64,000 nt of DNA from Burhinus oedicnemus (Eukaryota > Chordata > Aves > Charadriiformes > Burhinidae): contig VFFE01009203.1 of the NCBI GenBank assembly GCA_008921705.1, positions 631,909 through 695,908 of the forward strand, read 5' to 3'. A model generated the notes under the pieces. The model did no database searches and had not been told where the DNA came from. It worked only from the letters and a program-made list of their open reading frames with translations. Below, one piece after another: positions 12,701 through 25,353 of the stretch. Numbering within the stretch: position 1 is the first letter of the stretch; the number at the start of each line of letters is the position of its first letter. The position numbers and the translations under genes are program-made.

Positions 12701-15700
12701 TTGGCAAGGATTTGCCTCATACTGGTGTAAAGAAATCAAAGCATTACAATATCTTCTTTCCAATTAGGTCTATGGTGGTGATTAACAAGCAGACCTTCCT
12801 TTTATCTGTTGGAAGAAAGTCCAGTTCAGAGCTGGACTACAGACATGTATGTTCAGACTCAGGATGCAGGTTCATGACCAATGTAAACCAGTCGAAGACT
12901 ACAAGGCAACTGTCGTCTTTCCTCTCCCTCTTCTGTTTTGTGTTTCTGCACCTCTTCACCCCAGATGTAGCAGTGCCTGGCTGCAGAGCCAACGAATCAG
13001 CTCATTTTCCTCTCCAGGTCCTTTTAAACCAGATCAGCGATCTGGTCCAGCTCACCACGTGGCAGCACCATCATTAATGCTAACACAAAGGAGTCAACAG
13101 GGATATGTAGTCTAGGGTAGGACAGCTTCCTGCAGCAACAGCATGGTTTCCATCTCCAGACGTACAAAGTCTGACATTGTCAGACATGTAGTCTGACATT
13201 TCCAAACTTACCAGGGCTTCATTCTTAAGATCTAGACTTAGAAAAGCACTGAAGACTCAGGTAGCAACGAATATACATGTATAAAATGTCAGAGAGGTGT
13301 GCTACACATCAGAGAAATGGCATAAACTGTAACTTACGATGAACTTCCTCCACACTGCTGGCTGCCAATGCCTGTCACTGATACAAGTATCCCAGCGTGA
13401 CTGAGACAGAAAAATACCATATCTGCTTCCAGTGGCCTAGCCAAACCCTATGATCTCATCTCCACTAAACTGTTTGCAAAAGTACAACTAAATCCAGGTC
13501 TGCAAAGCCCCCCATCCCCTTCTGATACAGGTGTACATGAAAGGAAGTTACATGGAGACATCTTATAACAAAGCCAAAACACAAATATTATCTTTTGTTT
13601 CAGAGAAGAGCAGTTCTTTATAGCACAGATACACATTGTAGAAAACGTCTGGATTACTGAAAAAAAGTCTAATACGAGAGACATTCTTTCTTCTTGTTAT
13701 ATAATGTAAAAGAGCAGATTTCATGGCTCATGTACCTGGCCTCATTCCCAGACCCTGGAAGAGCTCTGAAATATGGCTTGCTGCCCTCTCCTGTTAAACT
13801 TTTTCTGCCCAGAATGTGTAAGATGCAGAAAACACCGTGTTATCCCAACTTGTAGCAGGCTCTATCTACTGCAGTGGGGAAAGAGACAATGAAACCAAAT
13901 GCTTTCCCCTGGACATTAATGGTGTCAGATTCAGCTTCCACAACCTGACTAGATGGGTCTCTTCCTTTGCTGTGGAAATGTCTGTGTCCTGGATCACACA
14001 GTGCCCAGGGCTGCAGACCAACTCAGCCTCCTCTTTCTTCCTGCACATGAATGCCCCAGTTCTCCCTGCAAAGAGCACCTTCACTAATTCCATTTCAAAA
14101 CTGAAACGCTTCTCCAAACTAGTTCAATGAAGGATAAGCTACAAATCTCAGGAACACAAACAGCACTTAAAATAGAGGGGAACAACATTTTGAGGATATA
14201 TTTAATGATAGAGCCTGTCAGCTGTCTAGCAATTTCCCAGTAAGCCTCACAGCAGGGAAATTTTTAAAGAAGAATTCAAGAGAAAATAATATTGTGTTTG
14301 ATACAGTGTCTTCAGAATCGATAATCATTTTCCCAGCATGAGATTTGCTTCAGATGAAAGTTGTTTCTCTCTATTCTGTTCTGGTAAGGTCACTTGTGTG
14401 AAATTAGGCTTTCTGGTGAGCACACACACCAGCTGCACTCTGTCACAGGGCTTCTCATGAAGAAAATTTCTGACATTTCACCTCTGCAGCAACCAGCTGG
14501 GGTATGCCTTATGGTCTCATGTTTGGCATGGACTAAAAGAGCAAAAGCTATTGTCCACGCTCTGTATTTTGCTTTACTGGAAATATCTTTCTAGAAAATA
14601 GAGACTATATTGTGCATAGTCTCAAACATGAATGGAAGACTTGCAGTCACTAGAGCTTTAAGCAAGTTTTAAAATATGATTTTTCCATTGCAAAATATTT
14701 TTTGTTATAGACATTGGAGAAATGTGTGCTATATTAATTTATCTGGCTGAATTTGGTGGGGAAAAATAATCAAACCACCTAGATGTGATGGCTTTTTCTT
14801 TGTAGGAAGGAGATTTCTTAAGAGCAGGAATGCTGCAGCCTGTCTCTAGTACGATGATTAAAATCATTGTCCATGACAAAGTTAATGCTGTGCAGGCATA
14901 CAGCAGGGAGAGATCATTCTGTGTAATGCTCCTATTTGCCCTGGCAGTAAAATTTTGGACCATGACTGTACAGAGGCAAACAAGTGCCAGTATTTCAGAA
15001 TACCTTTGCTGCCAGTTATCCCTAACTACTTAAATGGTCTGTATTTTTTTCTCTAATGTCTTTAATTATGGCTGTTCAGTGCATTCCCCTTTGTGCAGAT
15101 ACACACACTAATTTTGCTGTAGTTCCCTCAGGTGCAGTGCCCGTACCCATGTAGGTCTGGTTTAGTTATAGCACCCTAGGTACAGCCTTGTGAAAAGGCT
15201 TTGTTTAAATCACAAACAGAAGAGTTGAGTTACTCCAAGGGAGATACCTTGACTTCTCTCTGAAACACAGAGAGGGCCACTTTAGAAGCTCTTATCTATT
15301 AATCTCCAATCTTTGGATCTCGTCTTCTCTGATGGTCCTTTTCCCTGAGACATGACCTCCTTTGTGACCTAGTAAAACTCTCCATAAATCAGAGGTGTAG
15401 CGAAGCATTTGAAACTGCTGCAAACCAACTCTGAAGATGGAAAAGCACACATTCGATCAAAAGAAATGGAACAGTTAGATCTAGCTGCGATAAACCATCA
15501 CAACCCAGTTTTCAGATACAGACTGTGTAAATAACCCTCATCTACAGAACAAAGACAGTGTTAGTGATAGTAATATGTGGCTGAAATCCAACACTGTCAA
15601 GTTTTTTTTCTCCTTATTCTCCCCAGCACTGATTAGTCAGTGTGCATTCCTCTACAATCTACTTGGAAGATTTAAATTGCACAGTGTTTGCTAAACCTGA

Positions 15701-17400
15701 CACTTGGCCATAGAAGTACTTAGCAGAACTACTACAAGGACTAGTGATCAAATGACAGAGTCTTGCCAAAGTGTCATTATCTATTTGATGAGTGACAATT
15801 TAAGCCTTAGTTTGCTGCTGGTCCCTTTTGAAGAACTGAGGCTCCAAAAAACATAGTTCATAACTTGACCGTATCCTAAAGACCTGTTAATTAATTGTTC
15901 ATATAGGCATGGGATTGTTAAATATCACTCTCCTTCAAGTTAAGTGCAAAAAAAGGCTCCGTTCCTTTGATGCAAGGAAGTGTGTGGCTCACAGAGAAAG
16001 ATAATGTTGCAATTACATGGCGATAAGGAAAGGTCACCAGTGCAGACTCCATGTAATTTGTAGGAATCTTTACTGGAAGTAAACATTTTGATCCTGAAGA
16101 AAAGATTGGCTATGGGTGGCAAATGTGGCACTATAATACTGCCCTTTATTATCTCTTTAAGAACTGAAAAAGGATTAATTTATGATCAGTCAAGGTATAG
16201 GAAAAATCTGTAATTCCCTGTCATTCCATGTCAGTAATTAGCGCCTGCCTTTGGCAGCTGACTTCTAGTCATAGGATATTGTTGTGTGTATGGAAGCAAG
16301 GAGTATCCTTCTGTAAACTCCAGCCATTCAAATGTTTTCTAACCTAAAAACACATGCAACACTAGAACTAAGCCCAAGCAAACGGAGTAGGTTTCCTGCT
16401 AAACTGCAGCCGGAACAAAACCTTGCTGTTCAATAAGCGGTACCCTCCCTTCTGACTCACTATTAAAACTAACACTGGAGTTGTGGTTAAAAGGTTATTT
16501 GGTAGCCTGACTGTCATTTCAAAATAGCAATTAGGAGTCTTGGAAAAACATTTGTCAAGTTAGAGATAATATTCTGGCCAAATTCCAGCTACTTCCTCTT
16601 TTGTTTGGAGGTCCAAGAACAGTGAGCTAGGAGAAGAGGTAGAGAAAAGCTCCAATTAAAATCCACATACATCTTTCTTAAGGCTCTACAAATGCTGACA
16701 TGACAGATTTGCAGTGTGAGGAGCCTCCTATATCTGCAGTACTACTTCTGTGCCCTTCTTTATCTCAGTTGCTGAAATTTGCCATTGCTCTGATCCTCCT
16801 GGAACTGTTGAAAACAGGCTGAGGGATTGCCTCCACCACCTCCTGTCATCAGCATTGTTTGGTTGACTCCCATCTACCTATTGAGGAGCTGTTTACATTT
16901 TATATTCTGTCGTTACGCTCCTGCAGTGCCAAACCTAACTAGATCCCAGTCTACAAGCAGTGCTTCCAAGTAATGCCAGCAGTAGAGAGGAAGAGAGGCC
17001 TTACCCCTCCAAACCCAAGCCAGAGCAAAGTTTCCATTCCTTTGAACAGAACTCTGCAGACAGTCCATGAAGTTCATGCCCAACTTGCCTGAGAAAGGCA
17101 AAAGCCACTGCCAAGGCTAAGAAGACACAACCACATGAATGTATCACCTCAGCCTGAGGAACAGTTTTGCCTTCTCCTCTGTCACTCTTCCAGCGTCTCT
17201 CCCATCCAAAGAATGCTATGGCACAAGCCAGATGCATTTTTCTTTTTCTTCTCATTGTCTCATGCAGCTATTTAGGTGAGCTGCTCAAAACACAAGGTAG
17301 CCATCAGGTTTACTATTTGATTTTATAACCTTCTTTTTTCCCCTCTAGAAAGTATTTTCACTGTGCTATTTTGTGCCATTTAAAGATGGCACATATGAAC
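12701..17400. other. Non-coding spacer with a few unrecognised frames
   Basis: The largest frame is 12712-13077 on the plus strand (121 codons). It has a hydrophobic phenylalanine- and leucine-rich stretch near its middle, but no known domain, and a second 88-codon frame overlaps it. A frame at 13837-14130 (97 codons) is covered by an 83-codon frame on the opposite strand. I found no splice-site-bounded exon or repeat that I can name, and treat the stretch as non-coding. Confidence 0.45.
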
Positions 17401-17436
17401 CTAAAATAATACGATGTCCTAAAATAATACGATGTC
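17401..17436. repeat. Perfect 18-bp tandem duplication
   Basis: The unit CTAAAATAATACGATGTC occurs twice back to back without a mismatch, followed by CTGTC. Perfect identity suggests a fairly recent slippage or template-switch duplication in otherwise unique DNA. No function is implied. Confidence 0.9.
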
Positions 17437-18287
17437 CTGTCTCCAAAGTGCCCCATTGCATAAGTAAACACCACTGAAGCTCGCTCAGCTTGTTTTCTTA
17501 AACTAATTTCACTTCAGCGATGCAGCACCTTTCTTAAAAGCATGAGCTCATGCTATCCCTACTTGGTCAGAGGCCAAGGGTTCAAAACATAGAGAGCTAC
17601 TTCCCTCTGCTGGCCATGTTTATAAAACACTGTCCTCCAGCAAAACAGATGTTAAAAACTAAACAAGTGGTCTTCTTCTGTGTTTGACACTGCAAGGTTC
17701 AGGTAAATAATCACAGAATTTATCTTTGTGCACCTAAATTTAGATGCTCTCAAGTGCCACTGGAACCATCTACCTTTCTCCAGTGGAAGGAACCAGGCTC
17801 CCTAACATTAGCTATTGTAGTTGGATGCCTCATGTTGGTAGTGCAAGCGCCACCCTATAGCTCCCAAATACTTTAGCTGGTAGTCAGCTTCATCAGATAT
17901 TTAATATCTGATGTTCATATACATATCACTAAACAATTTTTATTGGTTTATGTCATTATTTGCAAGCGTAAGGTGGCCATTGATTTTACCTCAGAAACAT
18001 AATCCTCTGTGCTCAAGATTATTGAGGGAAATACTGGGAAACTGGGCCATGATTTCTAGGATGTGTCACCAAATTATGAGGAAGATGTGCTGCTAGGTTG
18101 TGTTTTGGACTATTTGCAACTCATTCTTGGGAAACTATACCAAAGTGGTTTTTTCTGGACCTCCAGTTTATGTAGTAAGCAATTGTGTCACAGATATATT
18201 AGGAAGGGCTAGATCAGCATTTTAGTCAAGTGTTAAATATAGACATTTTCTTGAATGGCAGTTATTCTCTTGCTGAGGCAAAACAGT
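17437..18287. other. Non-coding spacer before LTR copy B
   Basis: AT-rich unique sequence with no supported feature. It ends with ACAGT at 18283-18287, the left copy of the target duplication of the LTR that follows. Confidence 0.55.
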
Positions 18288-19356
18288 TGTATTGGGTTTG
18301 CATGGTAAGGTTTTGGTAGTGTGCAGACTCCAGGGGTGGCTTCTGCGAGAAGCTGCTAGAAGCTCCCCCTGTGTTCCATAGAGCCACTGCCAGCTGGCTC
18401 CAAGATGGACCCGTTGCTGGGTTTCCAAGGCTGAGCAAATCAGCGCCGGTGGTAGCACCTCTGGGATAACACAGTTAAGAAGGAAGGGAGAAGGAAAACT
18501 GGGCAACTGCAGCTGAAGAGAGGAGTCAGAATATGTGAGAGAAACAAGTCTGAAGACACCAAGGTCAGTGAAGGAAGGGAAGGAGGTGCTCCTGGCACTG
18601 GAGCAGAGATTCCCCTGTGGCCTGTGGTGAAGACCATGGTGAGGCAGGCTGTCCCCCTGCAGCCCATGGAGGTTAACAGCGGAGCAGGTGTCTGCCTGCA
18701 GCCCACGGACGACCCCACTCCAGAGCAGGTGAATGCCCAAAGGAGGCTGTAGCCCCATAAGAAGCCCCTGCTGGAGCAGGATTTGTGACCCCGGAGGCAA
18801 CCCACGGTGGATCAGTCTGCTCCTGAATGACTACACCCCATGGAAGGGACCCACGCTGGAGCAGTTTGTGAAGAACTGTGCCCCATGTGAAGGACTCACT
18901 TTGGAGAATTTCATGGAGAACTGTCTCCTGTGGGAGGGACCCCATGCTGGAGCAGGGGTAGAGTGTGAGGAGAAAGGAGTGGCAGAGACAATGTGTGATG
19001 AGCTGACCACAACCGCCATTCTCTGTCCCCCTTGTGCCGCTCGGGGGGAGGAGGTAGAGAAATTGGGAGTGAAGTTGAGCCTGGGGAGAAGGGAGGGGTC
19101 AGAGAAAGGTGTTTTTAAAGTTTGTTCTTATTTCCCACAATCCCACTCTGATCTGATTGTTAATAAATTAAATTATTTTTTTCCCCAAGTCAAATCTGTT
19201 TTACCTGTGATGGTAATTGCTGAGTGATCTCTCCCTGTCCTTATCTCAACCCATGAGCCTTTTGTTGTATTTTCTTTCCCCTGTGCAGCTGAGGAGGGGG
19301 AGTGATAGAACAGCTTTGGTGGGCACCTGGCATGCAGCCAGGATCAACCCACCACA
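18288..19356 (+). mobile_element. Solo LTR of an avian endogenous retrovirus, copy B
   Basis: Seen: a 1069-bp element with canonical TG...CA ends. The 5' end TGTATTGGGTT and the complement of the 3' end (TGTGGTGGGTT) match at 9 of 11 positions. It is bounded by ACAGT at 18283-18287 and at 19357-19361, a perfect 5-bp target duplication (6 bp if the neighbouring shared A is counted). AATAAA at 19162-19167 is a plausible poly(A) signal, followed by a U5-like stretch. The GGAGCAG array lies at 18681-18960. No internal retroviral genes adjoin it. Known: a 5-bp duplication fits ERVL (class III) integration, whereas 6 bp would suggest a class II (ERVK) element. Inference: a solo LTR left by recombination between the two LTRs of a provirus. 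Frames such as 18222-18800 (-) and 18733-19227 (+) arise from the repeat array and are not genes. Confidence 0.9.
18681..18960 (+). repeat. Internal minisatellite-like array of LTR copy B
   Basis: GGAGCAG-type cores occur at 18681, 18722, 18773, 18809, 18858, 18903 and 18949. Spacings are 41, 51, 36, 49, 45 and 46 bp, so one unit is shortened relative to copy A and one has gained a base. The translated plus frame shows the 15-residue periodicity twice, in the related stretches beginning LEQFVKNC and LENFMENC. The periodicity belongs to the LTR family. Confidence 0.8.
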
Positions 19357-19361
19357 ACAGT

Positions 19362-22300
19362 GAAGACAGACAAAAATGTTTGCCAACAAGCAACTGGTTA
19401 AGAACTGAAAGAGGTTTCAAACTGCTGTATAATATTGGCATATTTTTTCAGTAGAATAATTTGCATTGCTGTTCATATAAGAAGAGTTCAGATGATCTAG
19501 CAGTTCAGCAGCTAGGATTCACTGTGTTTCTCCATACTCAATGCATATTTTTCAAATTTTTTTGTTCGTGTTGTCAGTTTATCTCATAAAGGTTGTATTA
19601 ATCTAGGCTGACTGGGGATTTTGATTTAGTATAAGGATTTACATTTTTATGAGTGCTCAAGAACTTTTATTGCTAAACATTTTGTAGAGAATCCGAGTTT
19701 ACGGTATGATTCAGCAGTTTATATTATGGTCCACAGATGGAAGAAATATTCAGGCAATAGAAGAAAATCAGACTCCCTGTTTGTTGTTGATTATCCAGAT
19801 AGTCCTCTGTCCCAACAACCTTCTGCTCCAGGCTGATTAATTTATGATCATTGTTTCACAAATTAAAGCACTATCCTACATACTACAGCACTAGCATAGC
19901 TGTTTATCACCTCTATTCCTTTTACATTTATTGCAATATCATCTAGGGATTCTGCCAAGGAAAAATTGTGCTTCTGTTTTATTGTGTTACATCTACAATT
20001 CAGGCTTTGTTACATTATGCTCTAACCAGAAAAAACATTATCCCCACTGTTTTAGAAAGCTACTTCTCATTTCAGTATCGATCCCCTTTCTCAGTTCCTA
20101 AAAAGAATGAACTGTAGTTCTGCTAGATTGTTGTTGGTTTTCTTCCCCACAGATTGCTTCAGTCCATGAACCTCAATTCTTTAGCATAATCTCATTAAAA
20201 ATCAGGTTTCCTCTTTATCTTGGACACTAGTACATTGACCTTGTTCTTTTGTGTCTGTTTCTTGACAAATGTAGAGTTTCTCGTCTTTGACTTTGAGAAT
20301 CAAAATCAAATTGAAATTAATTTATAAATTTATCTTAACTTATAAACTCTTAATCATTCTTATTTGCTTGTTGTATAATAACATCAGATAGCAACAAGGT
20401 GGCTAGAAGTCTTATTTACTGGAATGCTACTTAAGTAGAGTGAACAATTAATAGTCTAGTTGGCTTACCTCGGAGCTCTTGTATGGTCTTGACATATGCT
20501 CTATGAATATCCAAAGATTTAAGATATATGATACCTTAGCTATTTGAAAAAAATGTGTCCCCTGAGCACATGACCAGGTAGAAGAAGAGATCCATTTACA
20601 GAAAGTATCTTCACAACACATGAAAGAAGCTTGTGGGATAATGTTTGGAGTTAGCTTTAGAAGAAAAACTGCTACAGATTAAGGAATTGTGACTACAAGT
20701 TGCTATTAATTCTTTCTCATTTTATCCCCAACCAAACCTCTTAGCAATCCCCACTTGTCCAGCTAATCTTTTTATTCCTGTATATTATCTTCGTAATAGA
20801 CTATCTGGCCATAAGACTGTTCAGCATTATATACAACTAAACACTACACCAAAATAAAATCAAATCTACCTGCTAATGCTTGAGTTGTTAGTTTCAACAT
20901 CCTAACACATCCTTTAAATTTTATTAGCTAGTAATGTTGGATTTTGTATTAATTATAAACAGCTTGTCATGTGTTTTTAAGGTGCCTTCACTCAGTTGCA
21001 ATCTTCCACTTTTCACCTCTTGCTGTTTTCAGTTGAGTCACGGTGGGGCCATTTAATTCTGACTAGACTCTGCTCAGCACGTTAGAAACAAGCACAGGAA
21101 AGCAATCTCTTCTAAATCCTCCTCTGCTTCCCCATATCCTTGAACATAACAGATCCTCATCATAAACTTTTTAAAGATACTCTCTATTAATGCACTGTAT
21201 TGAGACCTAGGAGTGTGTAAAATATAAAAAGACAAAAAGTGAAGTTTTACTGAGAGGTATCCAAAACTATTGTAATTTTCATTTCACCAATAGCTTCAAA
21301 CTGCAGTGAGTACAAGTCAGAAATTATCTACCATCATACACTGCAAAAAAGGTGGATTCTGTCTCTTGCTGAACAGTAATAATCTCCCTCTGCTCTTGCA
21401 AAGTTTATCAAATAAGATTCAGTTAAAGTCCTTACCTTCACTTTCCAAACGGTTCAGAAGGATAATTACTTTAGCTAAAGTACAAATTAAGTGCCCAGGA
21501 ACAAATACAAAGCAGTAGAAAGAATGAATTGAATTAGCCGTTAGAGTTCAGGTATACTCTATGGCATTCTATAAAAGACCTTATAGAAGACCTATCGAGA
21601 CCTTAATGGAAATTAGAGATGTTCAAAGCATTTTGCACCAGTAATGAACTAAATCCACACTTTAGAACTCTGTACAAAAATTGCAAGACTTGCAGAACGT
21701 TCATCTCTGTGAGGTTTTGCAAATGAATTTTTCAGTAACATGATAAAATCCCTGTGGTTTATTCTACTGATTAACTCCTGGTCAGTCTGGCAGATCTTTC
21801 CTAAGAAGGCAAAGTTTTGGTTGCACCCCTTGAATGATGTCAGCACACAAGATTAGATTAGAATTTAGATGCCAGCACCCTATTCTTACAACATGGAGAG
21901 CTGCATTAAGCAGATTTCAGTTCACAGGGTCATCTAGTACGTCTCATGTCAGCATACAATGCATATACACGTGTTCTGGTCCTCTCCATAGATACAAACC
22001 AGTTTCACAGTGGTAAGCACATTAAGCAGAACACCAGACTTTTAATAAACCACAACTAAATTAAATATCTAGAAAGAGACTAAGACATTACTTGAAATAA
22101 TATCTTTAAGATGAGACATGGATACTAGTTAAAATTGAGCGGTAACAATGCAGGCAGATACGCTTGCTCAGATTTGTTGCTTGTTCAGTAACTTTAGCTC
22201 AGCTCAGCCAGACTAATGTTTGCTGTCTGATGAATAACAACACTAGAATATTCATACATATCTGTCACTTTTCAAGAAAGGGAAACTTATTTTTAATATA

Positions 22301-22930
22301 AGTAAAGATATAACTGAGAGGTCTCCAGGTAGTGAAATTCCAGATGGGGAAAAAGTAAAAAAGATTTTTGTTTTAAACACACTAATACCTAATAAAATTT
22401 TGTTTCCTGGCACAAAACCCTAGCGTGGAACTTGAGGATTGCTGATCCAGTCCACATGGGTTCAGGATAGCACCAAAAACATGTCAGAAATACTAATTCT
22501 GTGGTAAGTCCTAACCCACTGTACACAGCCAGAGCCTGCCCAGCACACCTTAAAAAGATAAAACCTTTTCACAAAAATGGCAGCTGAAGGACTTCCCACA
22601 CCTTCCTGTTCAACCTCCTCTTACTGTTGGCAGTAGTCTACAGGATTTTGGGGTGTCTTCAGATCCCCTACAAATAACAAATGCATCCACACAGAGACAT
22701 TTTCATCCTTATGCAAGGGGTATTGGAGACAGAAAATCAGGGGTCGTCATCACTTTTTTCTTTAACATTGAGTTGGCTGCTTTGCAGTGCACTCTGGAGG
22801 CACTTATAAGTCTCAAAAGACTTCAGAGCTCTTTCAAAAGGTTGAGATTTATGGAGTTATGTGTTGTGGAGTCATCTTACTGACTGACATAGAAAACCGA
22901 GAACATAAACCAAAAGTAAGTCCTATGGTA
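19362..22930. other. AT-rich non-coding spacer
   Basis: About 3.6 kb of strongly AT-rich sequence with almost no open frames beyond 76 codons. No gene, RNA gene or named repeat is visible. Confidence 0.55.
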
Positions 22931-23553
22931 CAGAATCATTGAGGTTGGAAAAGACCCTTAAGATCATCAAGTCCAACCATAAAACCTAACACTGCCAAGT
23001 CCACCACTAAACCATGTCCCTAAGCACCACATCTACACGCCTTTTAAATACCTCCAGGATGGTGATTCCACCACTTCCCTGGGCAGCCTGTTCCAATCCT
23101 TGATGACCCTTTCAGTGAAGAAAATTTTCCTAATATCCATCCTAAACCTTCCCTGGCACAACTTGAGGCCATTTCCTCATCCTATTGCTTGTTATTTGGG
23201 AGAAGAGACTGTCCCCCACCTCGCTACAACCTCCTTTCTGGTAGTTGTAGAGAGCGAGAAGGTCTCTCCTCAGCCTCCTTTTCTTCAGGCTAAACAACCT
23301 CAGTTCCCTCAGCCACTCCTCATAAGACTTGTTCTTTAGACACTTCACCAGCTTGGTTGTTCTTCTTTGGACGTGCTCCACCACCTCAATGTCTTTGTTG
23401 TAGTGAGGGGCCCAAAACTGAACACAGTATTTGAGGTGGGGTCTCACTGGTGTCGAGTACAGGGGACAATCACTTCCCTCATCCTGCAGGCTACACTATT
23501 CCTGATACAACCCAGGATGCTGTTGGCCTTCTTGGCCACCTGGGCACACTGCC
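22931..23553 (-). mobile_element. CR1 LINE fragment, 5'-truncated
   Basis: On the minus strand this is about 620 bp of CR1, covering the end of ORF2 and the 3' UTR. The left edge (CAGAATCATTGAGGTTGGAA) is the complement of the element's 3' end. The right edge lies in the complement of the reverse transcriptase C-terminal region, where GCCAAGAAGGCCAACAGCAT can be read on the minus strand. The sequence differs in many places from the copies at 47833 and 60181, so it probably represents another or older CR1 subfamily. No target duplication was recognised. Confidence 0.92.
23142..23447 (-). pseudogene. CR1 ORF2 C-terminal fragment
   Basis: This 101-codon frame on the minus strand is a remnant of the C-terminal end of CR1 ORF2, downstream of the reverse transcriptase active site. 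The motifs that identify it are the stretch beginning YCVQFWAP, then VQRRTTK and then [19 protein letters not shown], which match the corresponding [15 protein letters not shown] and [19 protein letters not shown] of the copy at 44470. The start codon is not a true start: the element is truncated within the gene, and no catalytic domain is present. It cannot encode an active enzyme and is not expected to be functional. Confidence 0.85.
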
Positions 23554-24689
23554 TTTATGTCACAACTGAAATTAATACAACTCTGTCAATATTAACTGTG
23601 GATTGGTAAGGCAATTTAGCTGCCAGATTCAGCAAGCTTGTTGCTAATTGATCTCAATTCATTCCTATTACTACTGAGACAATCATTCTGAGATATTATG
23701 TTGTGCTGGAGAAATATCCAACTCTCATAGAGGAAAAGAAATATTCCTCTTTGTTTGACTGAAAATAAATATAATATGCCAGCAGACAGATATCTATTGA
23801 TTGCTTTTGTTTTACACACTGAATAATAACTTGCTTCATTTTTAAAAATCATACCTAATTCAAACTGAGGAGACTAATATGATTTCAGTAAAAGTGTTTG
23901 TCCTCAGAAGGCAAATGGAAGTAATTTACTACCTGTTATTAAAGATTATTTTGATTCCTAACATACAGAATAAAATTTTCACTTTTGAAAATGCTTAGGT
24001 TCATGTTTTACATGTTATTTGTAATCTTTTGGATAAAGGTCCAGGTCTGCAATTTGCTAGAATGTAGCTTTGCTTTTATTTCTTTAAAACACAAGACTCC
24101 CATCTTAAAAAACATACTGAAATTTCAGTTTCAGGAAATTTTTTTGGTTAATGAAAGCACAAAGACATCACAGAACAAGACAAGGCAGTGTTCAAAATAA
24201 ATAAAGGTTACACATGACAAGAACAATGCTGGAAAACGAATTTGCAAATTAACTAGCACATACTATCACACTTCATTAAAACATATCGAGACCACTCTGT
24301 GTCTTTGCTCTTTTAATGTCTTGGGAAGAATATAAAAAGAAAGCAAAGATCAGATTTAATTATCATCTTTTCATGTTAGAACTGAGTAGTATTTACACAT
24401 TTCTGCATAGATTCTGTTTTGTAACAGAAACATTTGAGCTATGATAACACCATAGAGGTGGAAGTGCCTTTAAACAAGTCCAAATGAAAAGTAAATCGTA
24501 CTTGCCCTTATTCTGATTTAAGCTGTTGACAGTAATAGACTTGGAAATTGGTATTGAATATTCAAATTATTAAAGCACATCTATGTTTTTATTAATTTAC
24601 AGTTTAACACTTCAAAAATACTACTGAGTAGTAATTGTGGGTGAATGATGAGAGCTTTTAAAGAATTTTATTTCTCAATAGTGAAGAAG
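23554..24689. other. AT-rich non-coding spacer
   Basis: Strongly AT-rich unique sequence. No gene, RNA gene or recognisable repeat is visible. Confidence 0.55.
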
Positions 24690-25210
24690 GAGTCCTGAAT
24701 TCCCTGTAGAGCCTGTCAGGCAGCTGCAGTTGAGGGACTGCTCTGCAAGTGTAGGTGAGCCTGGAGTCAAGGGGCAGACAGGGCAAGGGCCCTGTCCCAT
24801 GGTGCTTAAGCAAGTGGAGCAAAGCAGGTCTGGGGATCACAACCAGGAACAATCAATGGCCCTGACTGCTAGACAAGTCCATGGTGAAGAGACAGGTCCA
24901 AGACCAAGCCAGGAAGGCAAGTCAGCAGGTCAGCATGGCACAAAACTGGGCACAGAAATCCCTACAGCACAGCTCAGACAAGGACCATGGGCCAGGACTG
25001 AGCCCAAATGCAGGTCCTGAGCCGAGGGGAGGCCCCAATGAGGCTTCTCTCAGCTCTTTCTTACACAGCTCTTTCCCAGCAGCTGGACCCAGGGTTACAG
25101 CCACACAGTGCCAGAGCTGGTCTTAAGCACCCACAGCCAAAGCTGGAGGAGGGAAGAGGCTGCAGAACATGTTAGTGCACTCAGGACCCTGACAAAACTC
25201 TCCTCAGCCC
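24690..25210. other. GC-richer, CpG-poor block of unknown origin
   Basis: This ~520-bp block is clearly richer in G and C than its surroundings but contains very few CpG dinucleotides, as expected for an old methylated sequence such as a decayed repeat. Two plus-strand frames of 96 and 81 codons overlap in different phases, and another lies on the opposite strand. Their composition is low in hydrophobic residues and no domain is recognisable. CAGG, GGCA and GGTC motifs recur irregularly, hinting at a degenerate minisatellite or an old LTR. I cannot assign it to a family. Confidence 0.35.
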
Positions 25211-25333
25211 CACTAGCCCCACAAGCGTGCTTGTGTGAAATTTCTGAAATATCTGTAAAAAGGAACAGATAGGATCTCTTGTATTACTTAGTCCTATGTT
25301 CTGGTATCACAAGTAACATTCAAACTATTTGTA

Positions 25334-25353
25334 AAAGGGGTTCAATCCCCTTT
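25334..25353. other. Perfect 7-bp inverted repeat with 6-base loop
   Basis: AAAGGGG, TTCAAT, CCCCTTT forms a perfect 7-bp stem. The loop resembles a tRNA T-arm, but no acceptor stem, anticodon arm or A box is present around it, so I annotate only the inverted repeat. Confidence 0.6.

Noticed and set aside
12712..13077. 121-codon plus-strand frame as a gene
   Set aside because: No recognisable domain, an overlapping frame in another phase, no splice or promoter context, and biased amino-acid content consistent with chance.
18222..19227. Frames of 121-192 codons as possible genes
   Set aside because: They fall within or across the edge of LTR copy B and contain repeat-derived 15-residue periodicity.
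401..19356. A single provirus bounded by LTR copies A and B
   Set aside because: The 17 kb between them shows no gag, pol or env, and only copy B has its own target duplication on both sides, which indicates separate insertions.
25334..25353. tRNA gene, from the T-arm-like hairpin
   Set aside because: No A box, anticodon arm or acceptor stem could be fitted around it.
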